The notes under the pieces: model-generated | Database searches by the model: none | What the model saw: the letters and a program-made list of their open reading frames with translations, nothing else | What the model was told of the DNA's origin: nothing | Shown here: one piece after another, positions 27,588 through 36,107 of the stretch | Position numbering within the stretch: position 1 is the stretch's first letter | How the letters are laid out: the number at the start of each line of letters is the position of its first letter | Source: Heyndrickxia coagulans DSM 1 = ATCC 7050 | Lineage (GTDB): Bacteria > Bacillota > Bacilli > Bacillales > Bacillaceae_C | Direction of reading: 5' to 3' | NCBI RefSeq assembly: GCF_000290615.1 | Contig: NZ_ALAS01000231.1 | Coordinates: forward strand, 1 to 37,072 | DNA length: 37,072 nucleotides | Made by a program: the position numbers and the translations under genes

Positions 27588-28148
27588 ATGTTTATGGAAG
27601 TGTTCGGCGTGCCGATAGAGACGGCGTATTTGGCTTTGCTGATTATGGCGGGATGCCTGACGGTGCTTTACCTGTTGTTCAATGACTTGCTCGGCGGAAT
27701 TGCAGACGCCATCCATTTTATCCATCCAGCCCTGATTTTGGCATTTTTTACTTTTTTCTCGGCAGGCGGGTATATTTTGGAAAAGGTGACACCGCTTTCC
27801 CACCTGCTGATCATGGCCATTTCTGCCGTGATCGCGGTGATTCTTGATATCCTGCTCAATGTGTTTGTGCTTGTCCCGCTGTCTTCGGCTGAGGAATCGC
27901 TTGCTTATACGGAAGAATCCCTGGAAGGAAGGGTCGGGAAAACGATTCTTTCGATTCCGAAAGCCGGTTTTGGTGAAGTGGTGATTGACAGCAAAACAGG
28001 AACGATCTCCAAGCCGGCAGCCAGCATACAGGATGAGGAAATTAAAGAAGGGACGCAGGTGTTGGTGATTGAAGTGAAAAATGGCGTGTTATATGTTGTG
28101 CCCTATGAGAATTATCGTTTGAAAATTGAAAATTTTAGACAATTATAA
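27588..28148 (+). CDS. yuaF: NfeD-family membrane protein YuaF, flotillin partner
   Basis: The 186-residue protein has about three N-terminal membrane helices (ALLIMAGCLTVLYLLF, LILAFFTFFSAGGYIL and HLLIMAISAVIAVILDILLN). A C-terminal soluble domain follows, with the OB-fold NfeD pattern (LEGRVGKTILSIPKAGFGEV, ending VPYENYRLK). NfeD proteins occur beside flotillins and act in membrane microdomain organisation. It is 12 bases from floT. The ATG at 27594, seven bases after GGGTGG, is an equally good start and would remove two residues. Confidence 0.9.
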   Translation: MFMEVFGVPIETAYLALLIMAGCLTVLYLLFNDLLGGIADAIHFIHPALILAFFTFFSAGGYILEKVTPLSHLLIMAISAVIAVILDILLNVFVLVPLSSAEESLAYTEESLEGRVGKTILSIPKAGFGEVVIDSKTGTISKPAASIQDEEIKEGTQVLVIEVKNGVLYVVPYENYRLKIENFRQL

Positions 28149-28160
28149 GGAGGGAGCCGC

Positions 28161-29675
28161 ATGTTTGCAAGCGGAATTTGGATTGTTATCGGGGTTGTTG
28201 TGTTTTTGGTGATTGCCCTTATCGGCGTTTTTATTACAAAATATCGTACAGCAGGGCCGGATGAAGCATTGATTGTAACAGGGAGTTTTCTTGGCGGTAG
28301 AAATGTCCATGTCGACGAAGCCGGAAATAAAATTAAAATTATTCGTGGCGGCGGTACATTTGTGTTTCCGGTATTCCAGCAGGCAAAACCGCTCAGCTTA
28401 TTATCGAGCAAGCTGGAAGTGACCACCCCGGAAGTCTACACCGAACAAGGCGTCCCGGTGATGGCAGATGGAATTGCCATTATTAAAATCGGCGGGTCGA
28501 TCGGCGAAATTGCGACAGCGGCCGAACAATTTCTCGGGAAATCAAAAGAAGACCGCGAAAATGAAGCGCGGGAAGTTTTGGAAGGCCATTTGCGCTCGAT
28601 TCTCGGTTCAATGACGGTTGAAGAAATTTATAAAAACCGTGACAAGTTTTCACAGGAAGTCCAGCGCGTTGCCTCGCAGGATCTGGCAAAAATGGGGCTT
28701 ATTATCGTGTCGTTTACGATTAAAGAAGTGAAGGATAAAAACGGCTACCTTGATGCGCTCGGGAAACCGCGAATTGCACAGGTCAAACGCGATGCGGATA
28801 TTGCCACGGCAGAAGCCGAAAAAGAAACGAGAATCCGGAAAGCGGAAGCATTAAAAGAAGCAAAACGTGCAGAACTGGAACGGGCAACGGAAATTGCGGA
28901 AGCCGAGAAGTTCAACCAGTTGAAAATTGCCGAGTTCCGCCGCGAACAGGATATCGCAAGGGCAAAAGCCGACCAGGCATACGATTTGGAAACGGCCCGG
29001 TCGAAACAGGAAGTCACCGCACAGGAAATGGAAATCAAGATCATCGAGCGGCAAAAACAAATCGAGCTCGAAGAAAAAGAAATTTTGCGGCGTGAACGGC
29101 AATACGACTCCGAAGTCAAGAAAAAAGCGGATGCAGACCGTTATTCGGTTGAGCAGGCCGCCGTTGCAGAAAAAACGAAACAAATGGCAGAAGCCGACGC
29201 CCACAAATACCGGGTGGAAGCGATGGCGAAAGCGGAAGGGGAACGCGTCCGCATTGATGGTACGGCTAAAGCTGATGCCCAGCGCGCCCAAGGGGAATCG
29301 GAAGCCGAAGTCATCCGTCTCAAAGGGCTGGCCGAAGCGGAAACAAAACGAAAAATTGCGGAAGCATACGAACAGTTCGGCCAGGCGGCTGTGCTCGATA
29401 TGATTTTGAAAGTGCTGCCTGAATATGCGAAACAAGTAGCGGCCCCGCTTTCCAATATTGACCAAATCACCGTTGTCGATACCGGAAGCGGCGCAAACGG
29501 CGGTGCAAATAAGATCACCGGCTATGCAACCGATTTGATGTCGACCTTACAGGAAACTTTGAAAGCGTCAAGCGGCATTGATGTCCGGGAAATGCTGGAA
29601 GGCCTTTCCGGGATCAAACTGCAACAAACAGCTGAACCGGAACCGGCAGCTTTGGAACAAAGCACAAAAGGGTGA
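28161..29675 (+). CDS. floT: Flotillin FloT (YuaG)
   Basis: The 504-residue protein begins with a membrane-associated hairpin or helix (IWIVIGVVVFLVIALIGVFI) and continues into an SPFH/band-7 domain (about 40-240). A long alanine-, glutamate- and lysine-rich coiled coil follows (about 230-410, with repeats such as KAEALKEAKRAELERA), and a C-terminal tail. Flotillins scaffold lipid microdomains and affect membrane fluidity, secretion and signalling. AAGGAGGG precedes the ATG. Length and order match B. subtilis YuaG. It is cotranscribed with yuaF from the sigma-W type promoter and ends at a bidirectional terminator. Confidence 0.96.
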   Translation: MFASGIWIVIGVVVFLVIALIGVFITKYRTAGPDEALIVTGSFLGGRNVHVDEAGNKIKIIRGGGTFVFPVFQQAKPLSLLSSKLEVTTPEVYTEQGVPVMADGIAIIKIGGSIGEIATAAEQFLGKSKEDRENEAREVLEGHLRSILGSMTVEEIYKNRDKFSQEVQRVASQDLAKMGLIIVSFTIKEVKDKNGYLDALGKPRIAQVKRDADIATAEAEKETRIRKAEALKEAKRAELERATEIAEAEKFNQLKIAEFRREQDIARAKADQAYDLETARSKQEVTAQEMEIKIIERQKQIELEEKEILRRERQYDSEVKKKADADRYSVEQAAVAEKTKQMAEADAHKYRVEAMAKAEGERVRIDGTAKADAQRAQGESEAEVIRLKGLAEAETKRKIAEAYEQFGQAAVLDMILKVLPEYAKQVAAPLSNIDQITVVDTGSGANGGANKITGYATDLMSTLQETLKASSGIDVREMLEGLSGIKLQQTAEPEPAALEQSTKG

Positions 29676-29677
29676 AA

Positions 29678-29726
29678 AAACGGCGTGTTTCTGCCAAATT
29701 AAAAGGCAAAAGCACGCCGTTTCTTT
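29678..29726. terminator. Bidirectional terminator between floT and mreBH
   Basis: AAACGGCGTG (29678-29687) pairs with CACGCCGTTT (29713-29722), with an inner CTGCC/GGCA pairing. T-rich sequence follows on both strands, serving the converging genes. Confidence 0.88.
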
Positions 29727-29746
29727 AGAAAAACAAATGTGTCCGG

Positions 29747-30757
29747 TTATTTTCCGGCCCCCGCAGTCATTTTATGGATGAACTGGAGGGAGCGGCCTGC
29801 GCCGACTACGACGGATTGCAGCGGGTTTGGCGCGAGATGGACAGGCACGGAAATTTCATTGCTCAGCCATTCCTGCATGCCTTGAAGGAGGGCGCCTCCC
29901 CCTGTTAAAACAATCCCGCGGTCCACAATATCGCCGCTTAACTCTGCCGGGCAGTCTTCCAGTGTAGCCCGGACCGTTTCCAAAATTTGGAGCAGGGAAT
30001 CGCGGAGCGAAGCCTGAATTTCCAACGAACTTAAGGTGATGGTTCGCGGCAGCCCTGTCACGAGATCGCGCCCGCGGACATCCAGCGTTTGTTCCGGATG
30101 GTCGACAAGGGCATGCCCGATTTCCATTTTAATTTTTTCCGCTGTCCGCTCGCCGATCAGCAGATTATACGTTTTTCTGACATGCTGCATAATATCATCG
30201 TCCATTTTATCGCCGCCGATGCGGATCGTGTTATACGTCACGACGCCGCCGAAGGAAATAATGGCGACTTCCGTAGTGCCGCCGCCGATATCGACAATCA
30301 CGTTGGCGATCGGCTCGTCCACGGGAAGATCGGCACCAATAGCGGCAGCAACCGGTTCTTCAATCAAATGGACGGTTTTTGCCCCACTGTTTTTGACGAC
30401 ATCTTCAATGGCCCGCCGTTCAACCGATGTTGCGCCTGATGGGACGCATACTACGACGTTCGGTTTGCGGATCGAGATGCCGCTTTGCTGATTGATTTTT
30501 TTCATAATTTGTTTCAGCATTTCTGTTGTCATATCGAAATCAGCGATTACCCCGCCTTTTAAAGGGCGGATGACAGTAATTTTTTCAGGTGTTTTTCCGA
30601 TCATCGCTTTGGCTTCCTGCCCGAAAGCGAGCACCTGCCTTGTCGAATGGTCAATCGCCACAACGGACGGCTCGTCTAAAATAACGCCTTCTTTTTTCGA
30701 ATATACTAAAACATTTGCAGTTCCTAGATCGATCCCAATTTCATTCCCTGAAAACAT
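29747..30757 (-). CDS. mreBH: Actin-like cell-shape protein MreBH
   Basis: The 336-residue protein has the actin-fold ATP-binding motifs [28 protein letters not shown]-like [13 protein letters not shown] and [13 protein letters not shown]. The segment [20 protein letters not shown] is characteristic of MreBH rather than MreB or Mbl. MreBH filaments direct lateral wall synthesis and, in B. subtilis, localise the hydrolase LytE. I chose ATG at 30755-30757 ([12 protein letters not shown]); the frame could open three codons earlier at a GTG. It is a single gene away from mreCD. I did not find a clear sigma-I promoter. Confidence 0.92.
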   Translation of the reverse strand: MFSGNEIGIDLGTANVLVYSKKEGVILDEPSVVAIDHSTRQVLAFGQEAKAMIGKTPEKITVIRPLKGGVIADFDMTTEMLKQIMKKINQQSGISIRKPNVVVCVPSGATSVERRAIEDVVKNSGAKTVHLIEEPVAAAIGADLPVDEPIANVIVDIGGGTTEVAIISFGGVVTYNTIRIGGDKMDDDIMQHVRKTYNLLIGERTAEKIKMEIGHALVDHPEQTLDVRGRDLVTGLPRTITLSSLEIQASLRDSLLQILETVRATLEDCPAELSGDIVDRGIVLTGGGALLQGMQEWLSNEISVPVHLAPNPLQSVVVGAGRSLQFIHKMTAGAGK

Positions 30758-30975
30758 GCATGTCACCTAACCTTCATCGTCTTTTCGCTCGGATTAACAG
30801 TAGTCTCTCCCATTTAGTATAGCTTTTTTTGTTCGTTCTGAAAGGTTACATTTTCTTCCATTCTCTTATGTTACAAAAATATGATCGCGGCAAGTCCATA
30901 AAATATGCGAAAAACAGCTTCAGCCGGCACCCCAAATTTAATCTTTTTGTAATTTTATTCACAATGGAGGACAGG

Positions 30976-31009
30976 AAAAAATTCCTTTTTGTTTCAAAAG
31001 GAATTTTTT
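30976..31009. terminator. Terminator downstream of the thioesterase gene
   Basis: AAAAATTCCTTT and AAAGGAATTTTT flank a short loop around 30988-30996, with A- and T-runs that allow termination on both strands. Confidence 0.8.
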
Positions 31010-31020
31010 CTAAACAAGAA

Positions 31021-31536
31021 TCACAGCGGCATTTTTGACAAATAGCGCGCCAATTCTTCACTTTGTTGTTTCCGCAGCACCCGCTGTTCGGCGCGCTGGA
31101 TGGCCGTTTGGTTTAACCATCGTTCCTCATCGGTTTCCGGGATGATTTCCGGCACCGGTGTAGGTTTTCCATCCTCATCCAGTGCGACAAAGGTCAAAAA
31201 AGAAATGGCGGCAATTTTTGTCTCTTCTGTTTTCAAATCTTCCGCACTGACCTTTACAAATACTTCCATCGATGTCCGCCCTGTCCGGCTGACCATGGCT
31301 TCTACTGTAACGACGTTTCCGACGCGGATCGGTGCGATAAAATCAACGGAGTCGGTCGAAGCCGTGACAACGGTGCATCTTGCCAATTTGGCCGCGGCGA
31401 TCGATGCAGTATCATCAATATACGCCATCAGTTTTCCTCCGAACAGTGTGCCAAGATGGTTTGTGTCCGGCGGAAAAACATAACTGGTCCTTACTGTGCG
31501 GGTTTCCCGCATGTATTTCTTCGGTCTGTCTTCCAA
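31021..31536 (-). CDS. ykhA: Hotdog-fold acyl-CoA thioesterase (YkhA-like)
   Basis: The 171-residue protein hydrolyses acyl-CoA thioesters in the cytoplasm. The hotdog signature is PPDTNHLGTLFGGKLMAYID near the N-terminus, followed by VVTASTDSVDFIAPIRVGN and TSMEVFVKVSAED. The length fits B. subtilis YkhA and eukaryotic-type acyl-CoA hydrolases. The TTG at 31534-31536, eight bases after GGAG, is my chosen start; a GTG three codons earlier is possible but overlaps the ribosome site. The C-terminal 30 residues are charged and helical (AIQRAEQRVLRKQQSEELAR). Confidence 0.9.
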   Translation of the reverse strand: MEDRPKKYMRETRTVRTSYVFPPDTNHLGTLFGGKLMAYIDDTASIAAAKLARCTVVTASTDSVDFIAPIRVGNVVTVEAMVSRTGRTSMEVFVKVSAEDLKTEETKIAAISFLTFVALDEDGKPTPVPEIIPETDEERWLNQTAIQRAEQRVLRKQQSEELARYLSKMPL

Positions 31537-31664
31537 AAGTCTCACTCCAATATGTCGGCGCTGTCAAACGCGATTCAAATTTCCTTTTATCATATAAAAA
31601 TTATAGCAAAATCAGTCGGCATATACGAACGAAAAAAGGCTTTCATCCGGAATTTTTTCAAAAG

Positions 31665-31697
31665 AAAAATCAGGCCCGGCACCTCAACCTGATTTTT
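31665..31697 (-). terminator. Terminator of yteA
   Basis: AAAAATCAGG pairs with CCTGATTTTT just beyond the yteA stop, with a T-run at the end on the minus strand. Confidence 0.85.
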
Positions 31698-31703
31698 GCA
31701 TGC

Positions 31704-32471
31704 TCATTTCTTTTTTTTCTCGTCTTCCACATAAGGATCTTTTTCGTTTCGGGGCAGATCCCCGAACGGCGTCATCGTACGGGTTTCATCCAATTCTTCT
31801 TCGTATTCTTTGTATTCCTCATTTGGATAGATTTCCACGTTTTTCCCGTTGATGTCATTGCCGGAAAAGTTTTCGAAATCTTCCACATAGCCGTCATGGT
31901 CATCCGATTCCGTATACATATCATTGTAACTGTCCGGCGGGGTTTCAAAATCGGAAGGGGACTCGGATGTGCCCCATTTTGCGACAGCCTGCCAGGCGTC
32001 TTCCGCGTCAAAAGCGACCGATTCATCTTTGCCTCCATCAAAAACGAATTTTCCCCACGGTGGATTCAGCACGTCTTCTTCAACCGGGCGGTGTCTTGGA
32101 ATGGTCCGGTCCGGGGTGTGCTCTTTGCAGTACAGCGTGGACGGAAGGGTTTCAAGCCGCTCAAGCGGGATCTCTTTGCCGCATTCTTTGCATCTTCCGT
32201 AAGTGCCGTCCTCAATGGCTTTGAGGGCCGCTTTGATTTTTTCGACTTCATATTCAGCATGGTCATTTAAGGCAATATCTTTTTCCCGCTCAAACAGTTC
32301 AGTACCGGTATCGGCGGGATGATTATCGTAACTGGACAGTTCCCCGACAGAATCGTAAGGAGGTGCCGTTCCCGTTTGGAAATGGCCGTTTTCCCCGAAT
32401 TCCTCTTCAAATTCTTTCAGCTGCGCGGTTAAAATGGAACGGAAATGCGCCAGTTGTTCTTTTGTCAGCAT
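31704..32471 (-). CDS. yteA: YteA-family DksA/TraR zinc-finger protein
   Basis: The 255-residue protein has an N-terminal coiled coil (LTKEQLAHFRSILTAQLKEF) and a DksA/TraR-type zinc finger with C94, C97, C115 and H118 (GRCKECGKEIP, then YCKEH). It matches the YteA sporulation-associated family: GELSSYDNHPADTGTELFER is typical. The fourth ligand is histidine rather than cysteine, and some YteA proteins lack the finger altogether. The C-terminal third is very acidic and ends in a KKKK tail. ATG at 32469-32471 (MLTKEQL) fits the family; a GTG three codons upstream opens the frame. It likely acts on RNA polymerase, by family analogy. Confidence 0.88.
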   Translation of the reverse strand: MLTKEQLAHFRSILTAQLKEFEEEFGENGHFQTGTAPPYDSVGELSSYDNHPADTGTELFEREKDIALNDHAEYEVEKIKAALKAIEDGTYGRCKECGKEIPLERLETLPSTLYCKEHTPDRTIPRHRPVEEDVLNPPWGKFVFDGGKDESVAFDAEDAWQAVAKWGTSESPSDFETPPDSYNDMYTESDDHDGYVEDFENFSGNDINGKNVEIYPNEEYKEYEEELDETRTMTPFGDLPRNEKDPYVEDEKKKK

Positions 32472-32589
32472 ATTCACCACTTCTTTCTAAAAAAAAGATG
32501 GGTTCAATCGTTTTAGAGTCTATTTACCACCGGGAAAAAGCCCGCAAACTTTTCTAAAATTAGTATGGATCAAAACACTGCTGTTCATG

Positions 32590-32626
32590 AAAAAAAGTCT
32601 GCCCGTTTAAACAGACAGACTTTTTT
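32590..32626. terminator. Terminator downstream of the MFS gene
   Basis: AAAAAAGTCTG (32591-32601) pairs with CAGACTTTTTT (32616-32626), with A- and T-runs at both ends. Confidence 0.88.
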
Positions 32627-32655
32627 AGCCTATTGTGCATCGATCATGCCCGTTT

Positions 32656-33909
32656 TCAAGCAGACAGGCGTTTCTTTTCATACTGTCGGAACATCAGCAC
32701 ATACATCCCCGCGCTCATTACCGCAAGCACGGCCAGGATGGAAAACGTCCATTTATAGCCGATCCAACCGGCAAGCGGGATGGAAACAGGGGCAATCGTG
32801 CGCCCGATTGTATTGCGCAAGCTTGCGGCGGCAAAATATTGCGCGCGCATTTCAGGCGGGGAAAGCTTCGAAACAAAGTCCTGCTGGATTCCGGTCACAA
32901 TCAGTTCGCCAAGCGAGAACAAAAGAATCGAGAAAATAAAGCCGATGCTTGAAATCCAGACGCCGAACAAATAAATCGAAACGGCATACAGGAGGGAGGA
33001 GAGGACAAACACATTCCGCTCCCGGTACCTCGTCACCCATTTCGTCGCCGCTACTGAAAAAAGCGCGACAATCAGCCCGTTTTCGGATAAAATAAAACCG
33101 TACAGCTGCTCGCCGGTAAAGTGGAGCAGATGGAGCAAATCTGCTTCAGGAATGGCCTGCTTCGTAAATACCGGCAAAATTAAATCAAGCTGCATATATG
33201 TTTGGGAAATCAGGATTCCGGCAAAAATAAACAACATAAATATTTTATCTTTAACAATCACCTGGTAGCTCTTGGCCTGTTCCATCAGCGTACTGTACCA
33301 TTTTTTACGGACGCGCTGCTGCCCGCCTGCCCAAACCGGTGCTGTTTCGCGCGTATATTTGACGAGCAGTGCGCCAAGCAGAAAACAGGAAAGAGCGGCA
33401 AAAACAAGCAGTTCAAAACGGTAATCCGCAAAAAATATCCCGCCGATTGCCGGGCCGATGACGACGGAAATGTTCATAGATGTATAAAAAACGGCAAACA
33501 CATGGCTCCGGTTTTTCTCATCCACAACATCGGCAATCATTGCCTGGCTTGCCGGATAATAAAAAGAACCGAAAACGCCGGCAGCCGTAAAGCAAATAAA
33601 AGCTGTCACGGCGGAATGGAACCATGGCGAATTGGCAAATCCGAAAATGAAAAAAGACACGCCCTGCCCGATTGAGGCCACGACCATCATTTTCTTTCTG
33701 CCAAAGCGGTCGGCGTAGTATCCTCCGAGCAAATTGGCAATGATGGAAAAAACTTGTGAGGCAATCAGCAGGACACCCGCAAGCTCGGCCCCAAACGCCT
33801 CGGTGAAATAAATGGTCAGAAAGGGGAAAAACATCCAAAAGGTGATATTCATCAAGGATTCCCCAAGCAGGCGGACTTTTAAATTTTGATCCCAGTCACG
33901 TATTCTCAT
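32656..33909 (-). CDS. Major facilitator superfamily transporter, drug-efflux-like
   Basis: The 417-residue protein has about 12 hydrophobic segments and the MFS motif-A loop GGYYADRFGRKKMM between helices 2 and 3. Other landmarks are GVFGSFYYPASQAMIADVVD and ISVVIGPAIGGIFFADYRF in the first half and SKLSPPEMRAQYFAAASLRN in the second. Such MDR-type proteins export toxic compounds with protons, but the substrate cannot be read from sequence. Strand polarity and its own terminator indicate a single gene, divergent from the DUF488 gene 114 bases away. Confidence 0.9.
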   Translation of the reverse strand: MRIRDWDQNLKVRLLGESLMNITFWMFFPFLTIYFTEAFGAELAGVLLIASQVFSIIANLLGGYYADRFGRKKMMVVASIGQGVSFFIFGFANSPWFHSAVTAFICFTAAGVFGSFYYPASQAMIADVVDEKNRSHVFAVFYTSMNISVVIGPAIGGIFFADYRFELLVFAALSCFLLGALLVKYTRETAPVWAGGQQRVRKKWYSTLMEQAKSYQVIVKDKIFMLFIFAGILISQTYMQLDLILPVFTKQAIPEADLLHLLHFTGEQLYGFILSENGLIVALFSVAATKWVTRYRERNVFVLSSLLYAVSIYLFGVWISSIGFIFSILLFSLGELIVTGIQQDFVSKLSPPEMRAQYFAAASLRNTIGRTIAPVSIPLAGWIGYKWTFSILAVLAVMSAGMYVLMFRQYEKKRLSA

Positions 33910-34023
33910 AAAAATTTCCTCATCTGTCCAGAATTGGTATCAACCCTATGATACCAGAAAAAGCGGGGAAAACAATGAAGAAAGTTACAGGACCGGGCAA
34001 GGCATTGAAAGGGGGATTGCCAG

Positions 34024-34374
34024 ATGTACCGGATAAAACGAATTTATGAAGAGCCCGGCGGGGACGGCAAACGTGTGCTGGTCGACCGCCTCTGGCCGCG
34101 CGGCATATCAAAAGAAAAAGCGGCACTCGATGCCTGGATGAAGACAGTTGCGCCGACGGGTTCCCTCAGGAAAAAATTTAACCATAATCCGGCTTTTTTT
34201 GCTGAATTTGCCGCGCTTTATAAGGAAGAGCTGGACCGACTGGAAGACAGAACGGAACTGGACCGGCTGATCGAATGGGGAAAGGCTGGAACGGTTACAT
34301 TGCTCTACGCGGCAAAAGACGAAAAGCACAACCAGGCGGTGGTGTTAAAAGAATATCTCGAAGAACGGTCATAA
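34024..34374 (+). CDS. DUF488 family protein
   Basis: The 116-residue protein fits the DUF488 family (YeaO type): KRIYEEPGGDGKRVLVDRLW and PRGISKEKAALDAWMKTVAP, then FNHNPAFFAEFAALYKEEL and VTLLYAAKDEKHNQAVVLKE. These small soluble proteins have no firmly established function. AAAGGGGG lies five bases before the ATG. A strong hairpin follows the stop. Confidence 0.9.
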   Translation: MYRIKRIYEEPGGDGKRVLVDRLWPRGISKEKAALDAWMKTVAPTGSLRKKFNHNPAFFAEFAALYKEELDRLEDRTELDRLIEWGKAGTVTLLYAAKDEKHNQAVVLKEYLEERS

Positions 34375-34566
34375 TCGAAAGGCGCCGCATACGCTGCGGC
34401 GCCTGTTATTACGGGTTGTGCATGCGGTTTTTAAACCTTCGTGCGGAAATGTTTGCTCGTCGTCATAGTTGCTGTCTTTATGCTGCTTTTCACCGGCCAT
34501 CTGGTCTTTCGGAAAACGGCCCGGGTGGCCTTTTCTTTTGTGGCCAAACATTTCTCCGCGTCCCAT
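34369..34566 (-). CDS. Possible small basic protein, 65 residues
   Basis: A minus-strand ATG at 34564-34566 preceded by GGAAGGGGGAAC opens a hydrophilic frame (GRGEMFGHKRKGHPGRFPKD, then YDDEQTFPHEGLKTACTT). The composition resembles small spore or stress proteins, but I recognise no family. The last 15 residues are encoded by the terminator hairpin of the DUF488 gene and the frame overlaps that gene by six bases, which weakens the call. It would be divergent from the DUF1992 gene. Confidence 0.35.
   Translation of the reverse strand: MGRGEMFGHKRKGHPGRFPKDQMAGEKQHKDSNYDDEQTFPHEGLKTACTTRNNRRRSVCGAFRL
34381..34410 (+). terminator. Terminator of the DUF488 gene
   Basis: GGCGCCGCA (34381-34389) pairs with TGCGGCGCC (34395-34403), followed by TGTTATT. 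Confidence 0.75.
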
Positions 34567-34629
34567 CCTTGTTCCCCCTTCCTGCCTATAGCGTCCCTTA
34601 AACAGAAGGAAATATGTACCCGCATGCGG

Positions 34630-34635
34630 TATAAT
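34630..34635 (+). promoter_or_regulatory. -10 element of the DUF1992 gene
   Basis: TATAAT lies 28 bases upstream of the DUF1992 start, preceded by TGCGG. No good -35 is visible. Confidence 0.4.
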
Positions 34636-34662
34636 GGTAAAAAAGCGAAAGGGGTGCCGACC

Positions 34663-35037
34663 TTGGATTTCATGAGAATGACGGAAGAGAAAATCCGGAG
34701 AGCGTATGAAGAAGGGCAATTTGAAAATCTGCCGGGATACGGAAAGCCGCTCCCGAAAGACCCGCTTTCCGGCGTGCCGGAAGATTTGCGGATGGCTTAC
34801 CGGATTTTGCAGAACGCCGGTTTTTCCCCGGAAGAAGCCAATTTAAAGAAAGAACTGCTTTCCATTGAAGATTTAATCAAGCAGTCCGAAAATGAAATGG
34901 AAAAAGAAGGATTGCAAAAGAAACTGAGCGAGAAGCTGCTGGCGTACAACCAAATGCTTTCCAAAAAACGGATCAAAACAAACAGCGCCATGTTTAAAAA
35001 TTACCAGGATAAAATTGAAAAAAGGCTGTTTGATTAA
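34663..35037 (+). CDS. DUF1992 (DnaJ-homologue subfamily C member 28-like) protein
   Basis: The 124-residue protein has the DUF1992 signature: EEKIRRAYEEGQFENLPGYG with KPLPKD following, then VPEDLRMAYRILQNAGFSPE. Helical charged sequence fills the rest. It has no J-domain itself; the name comes from larger eukaryotic relatives. The function is unknown. The TTG at 34663 after AAAGGGG is the likely start, and an in-frame ATG lies three codons downstream. Reading further upstream would add sequence unlike the family and run through the promoter. Confidence 0.88.
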   Translation: MDFMRMTEEKIRRAYEEGQFENLPGYGKPLPKDPLSGVPEDLRMAYRILQNAGFSPEEANLKKELLSIEDLIKQSENEMEKEGLQKKLSEKLLAYNQMLSKKRIKTNSAMFKNYQDKIEKRLFD

Positions 35038-35303
35038 GGGACGCCGCGAACAGAACCGGAAGTGGGGCCGGTTTCTGCGCAAGAAGCGGGAAGCCCGTTT
35101 AAAAAGCAGGTTTGGTGGCGTTCTGGAGCGTTACAGTGCGCCGTTAATTTGTAATTGCTTACTAAATCCAGGGGAACGGAAACCGGCTGCCCCTTTCACC
35201 GGGCGTTTAAAAACCGCATCATATTTTCCCGCTTTTTTACTACAAATTGCCGCCATCCATCCGATATAATGAAAGAAGACATTATGATATTCAGGTGAAA
35301 AAA

Positions 35304-36107
35304 ATGGATAAATCATCAATTATCGGCGTAATTCTGGGTGTTGCGGCAATTGGTACCGGGATGGTGTTAAAAGGGGTAAGCCCGGCTGTCCTCGTTAACC
35401 CGGCTGCCCTTTTAATTATACTGGCGGGAACGGCTGCGACCGTCATTATCGGTTTCCCAATGAGTGAATTGAAAAAAATTCCCAAACTGTTGAAGATTAT
35501 ATTTACGGAACAACAACTGATGAGCACGGAAGAAATGATCCGCTTTTTTTCCGACTGGGCCCAGACTGCCCGGAGAGAAGGGCTGCTGGCACTTGAAGCA
35601 AGGCTGGACGAGGTCGATGACGCTTTTTTGAAAAACGGCCTGAGCCTTGCGATTGACGGGCAGAGTGCCGAATATATCCGCGATGTGCTGAGCGAAGAGA
35701 TCGAGGCAATGGAAGAAAGGCATCAGATGGGGGCTGCCATTTTTTCCCAGGCGGGCACATATGCCCCGACACTCGGGGTGCTCGGTGCCGTATTGGGGCT
35801 GATCGCCGCTCTCGGAAATATGTCGGATACAGAAGTGCTCGGGCATGCCATTTCTGCCGCATTCGTGGCCACATTGCTCGGGATTTTTACCGGCTACGTA
35901 TTGTGGCATCCGTTTGCCAATAAATTAAAACGGAAGTCCAAAAACGAAGCAAAAAACAAGGAAATTATGCTGGAAGGGATTCTCTCCATCCTGGCAGGCG
36001 AATCCCCGCGCGTGATCGAACAGAAACTGGCGTCTTATTTGCCGAATGAAGAACGGATCAAACTGATGGAAGAGATTACAGAAGGCAGCGTGGCAACAAA
36101 TGAGTAA
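35304..36107 (+). CDS. motA: Flagellar stator protein MotA
   Basis: The 267-residue membrane protein forms the proton-conducting stator with MotB. It is very like B. subtilis MotA: N-terminal MDKSSIIGVILGVAAIGTGM, the cytoplasmic loop EGLLALEARLDEVDDAFLKN, then AGTYAPTLGVLGAVLGLIAA with the conserved proline in helix 3, and ISAAFVATLLGIFTGYVLWH in helix 4. This sequence favours proton-type MotA over sodium-type MotP. The ATG at 35304 follows AGGTGA; TATAAT at 35265-35270 may be its promoter. It overlaps motB by eight bases. Confidence 0.95.
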   Translation: MDKSSIIGVILGVAAIGTGMVLKGVSPAVLVNPAALLIILAGTAATVIIGFPMSELKKIPKLLKIIFTEQQLMSTEEMIRFFSDWAQTARREGLLALEARLDEVDDAFLKNGLSLAIDGQSAEYIRDVLSEEIEAMEERHQMGAAIFSQAGTYAPTLGVLGAVLGLIAALGNMSDTEVLGHAISAAFVATLLGIFTGYVLWHPFANKLKRKSKNEAKNKEIMLEGILSILAGESPRVIEQKLASYLPNEERIKLMEEITEGSVATNE

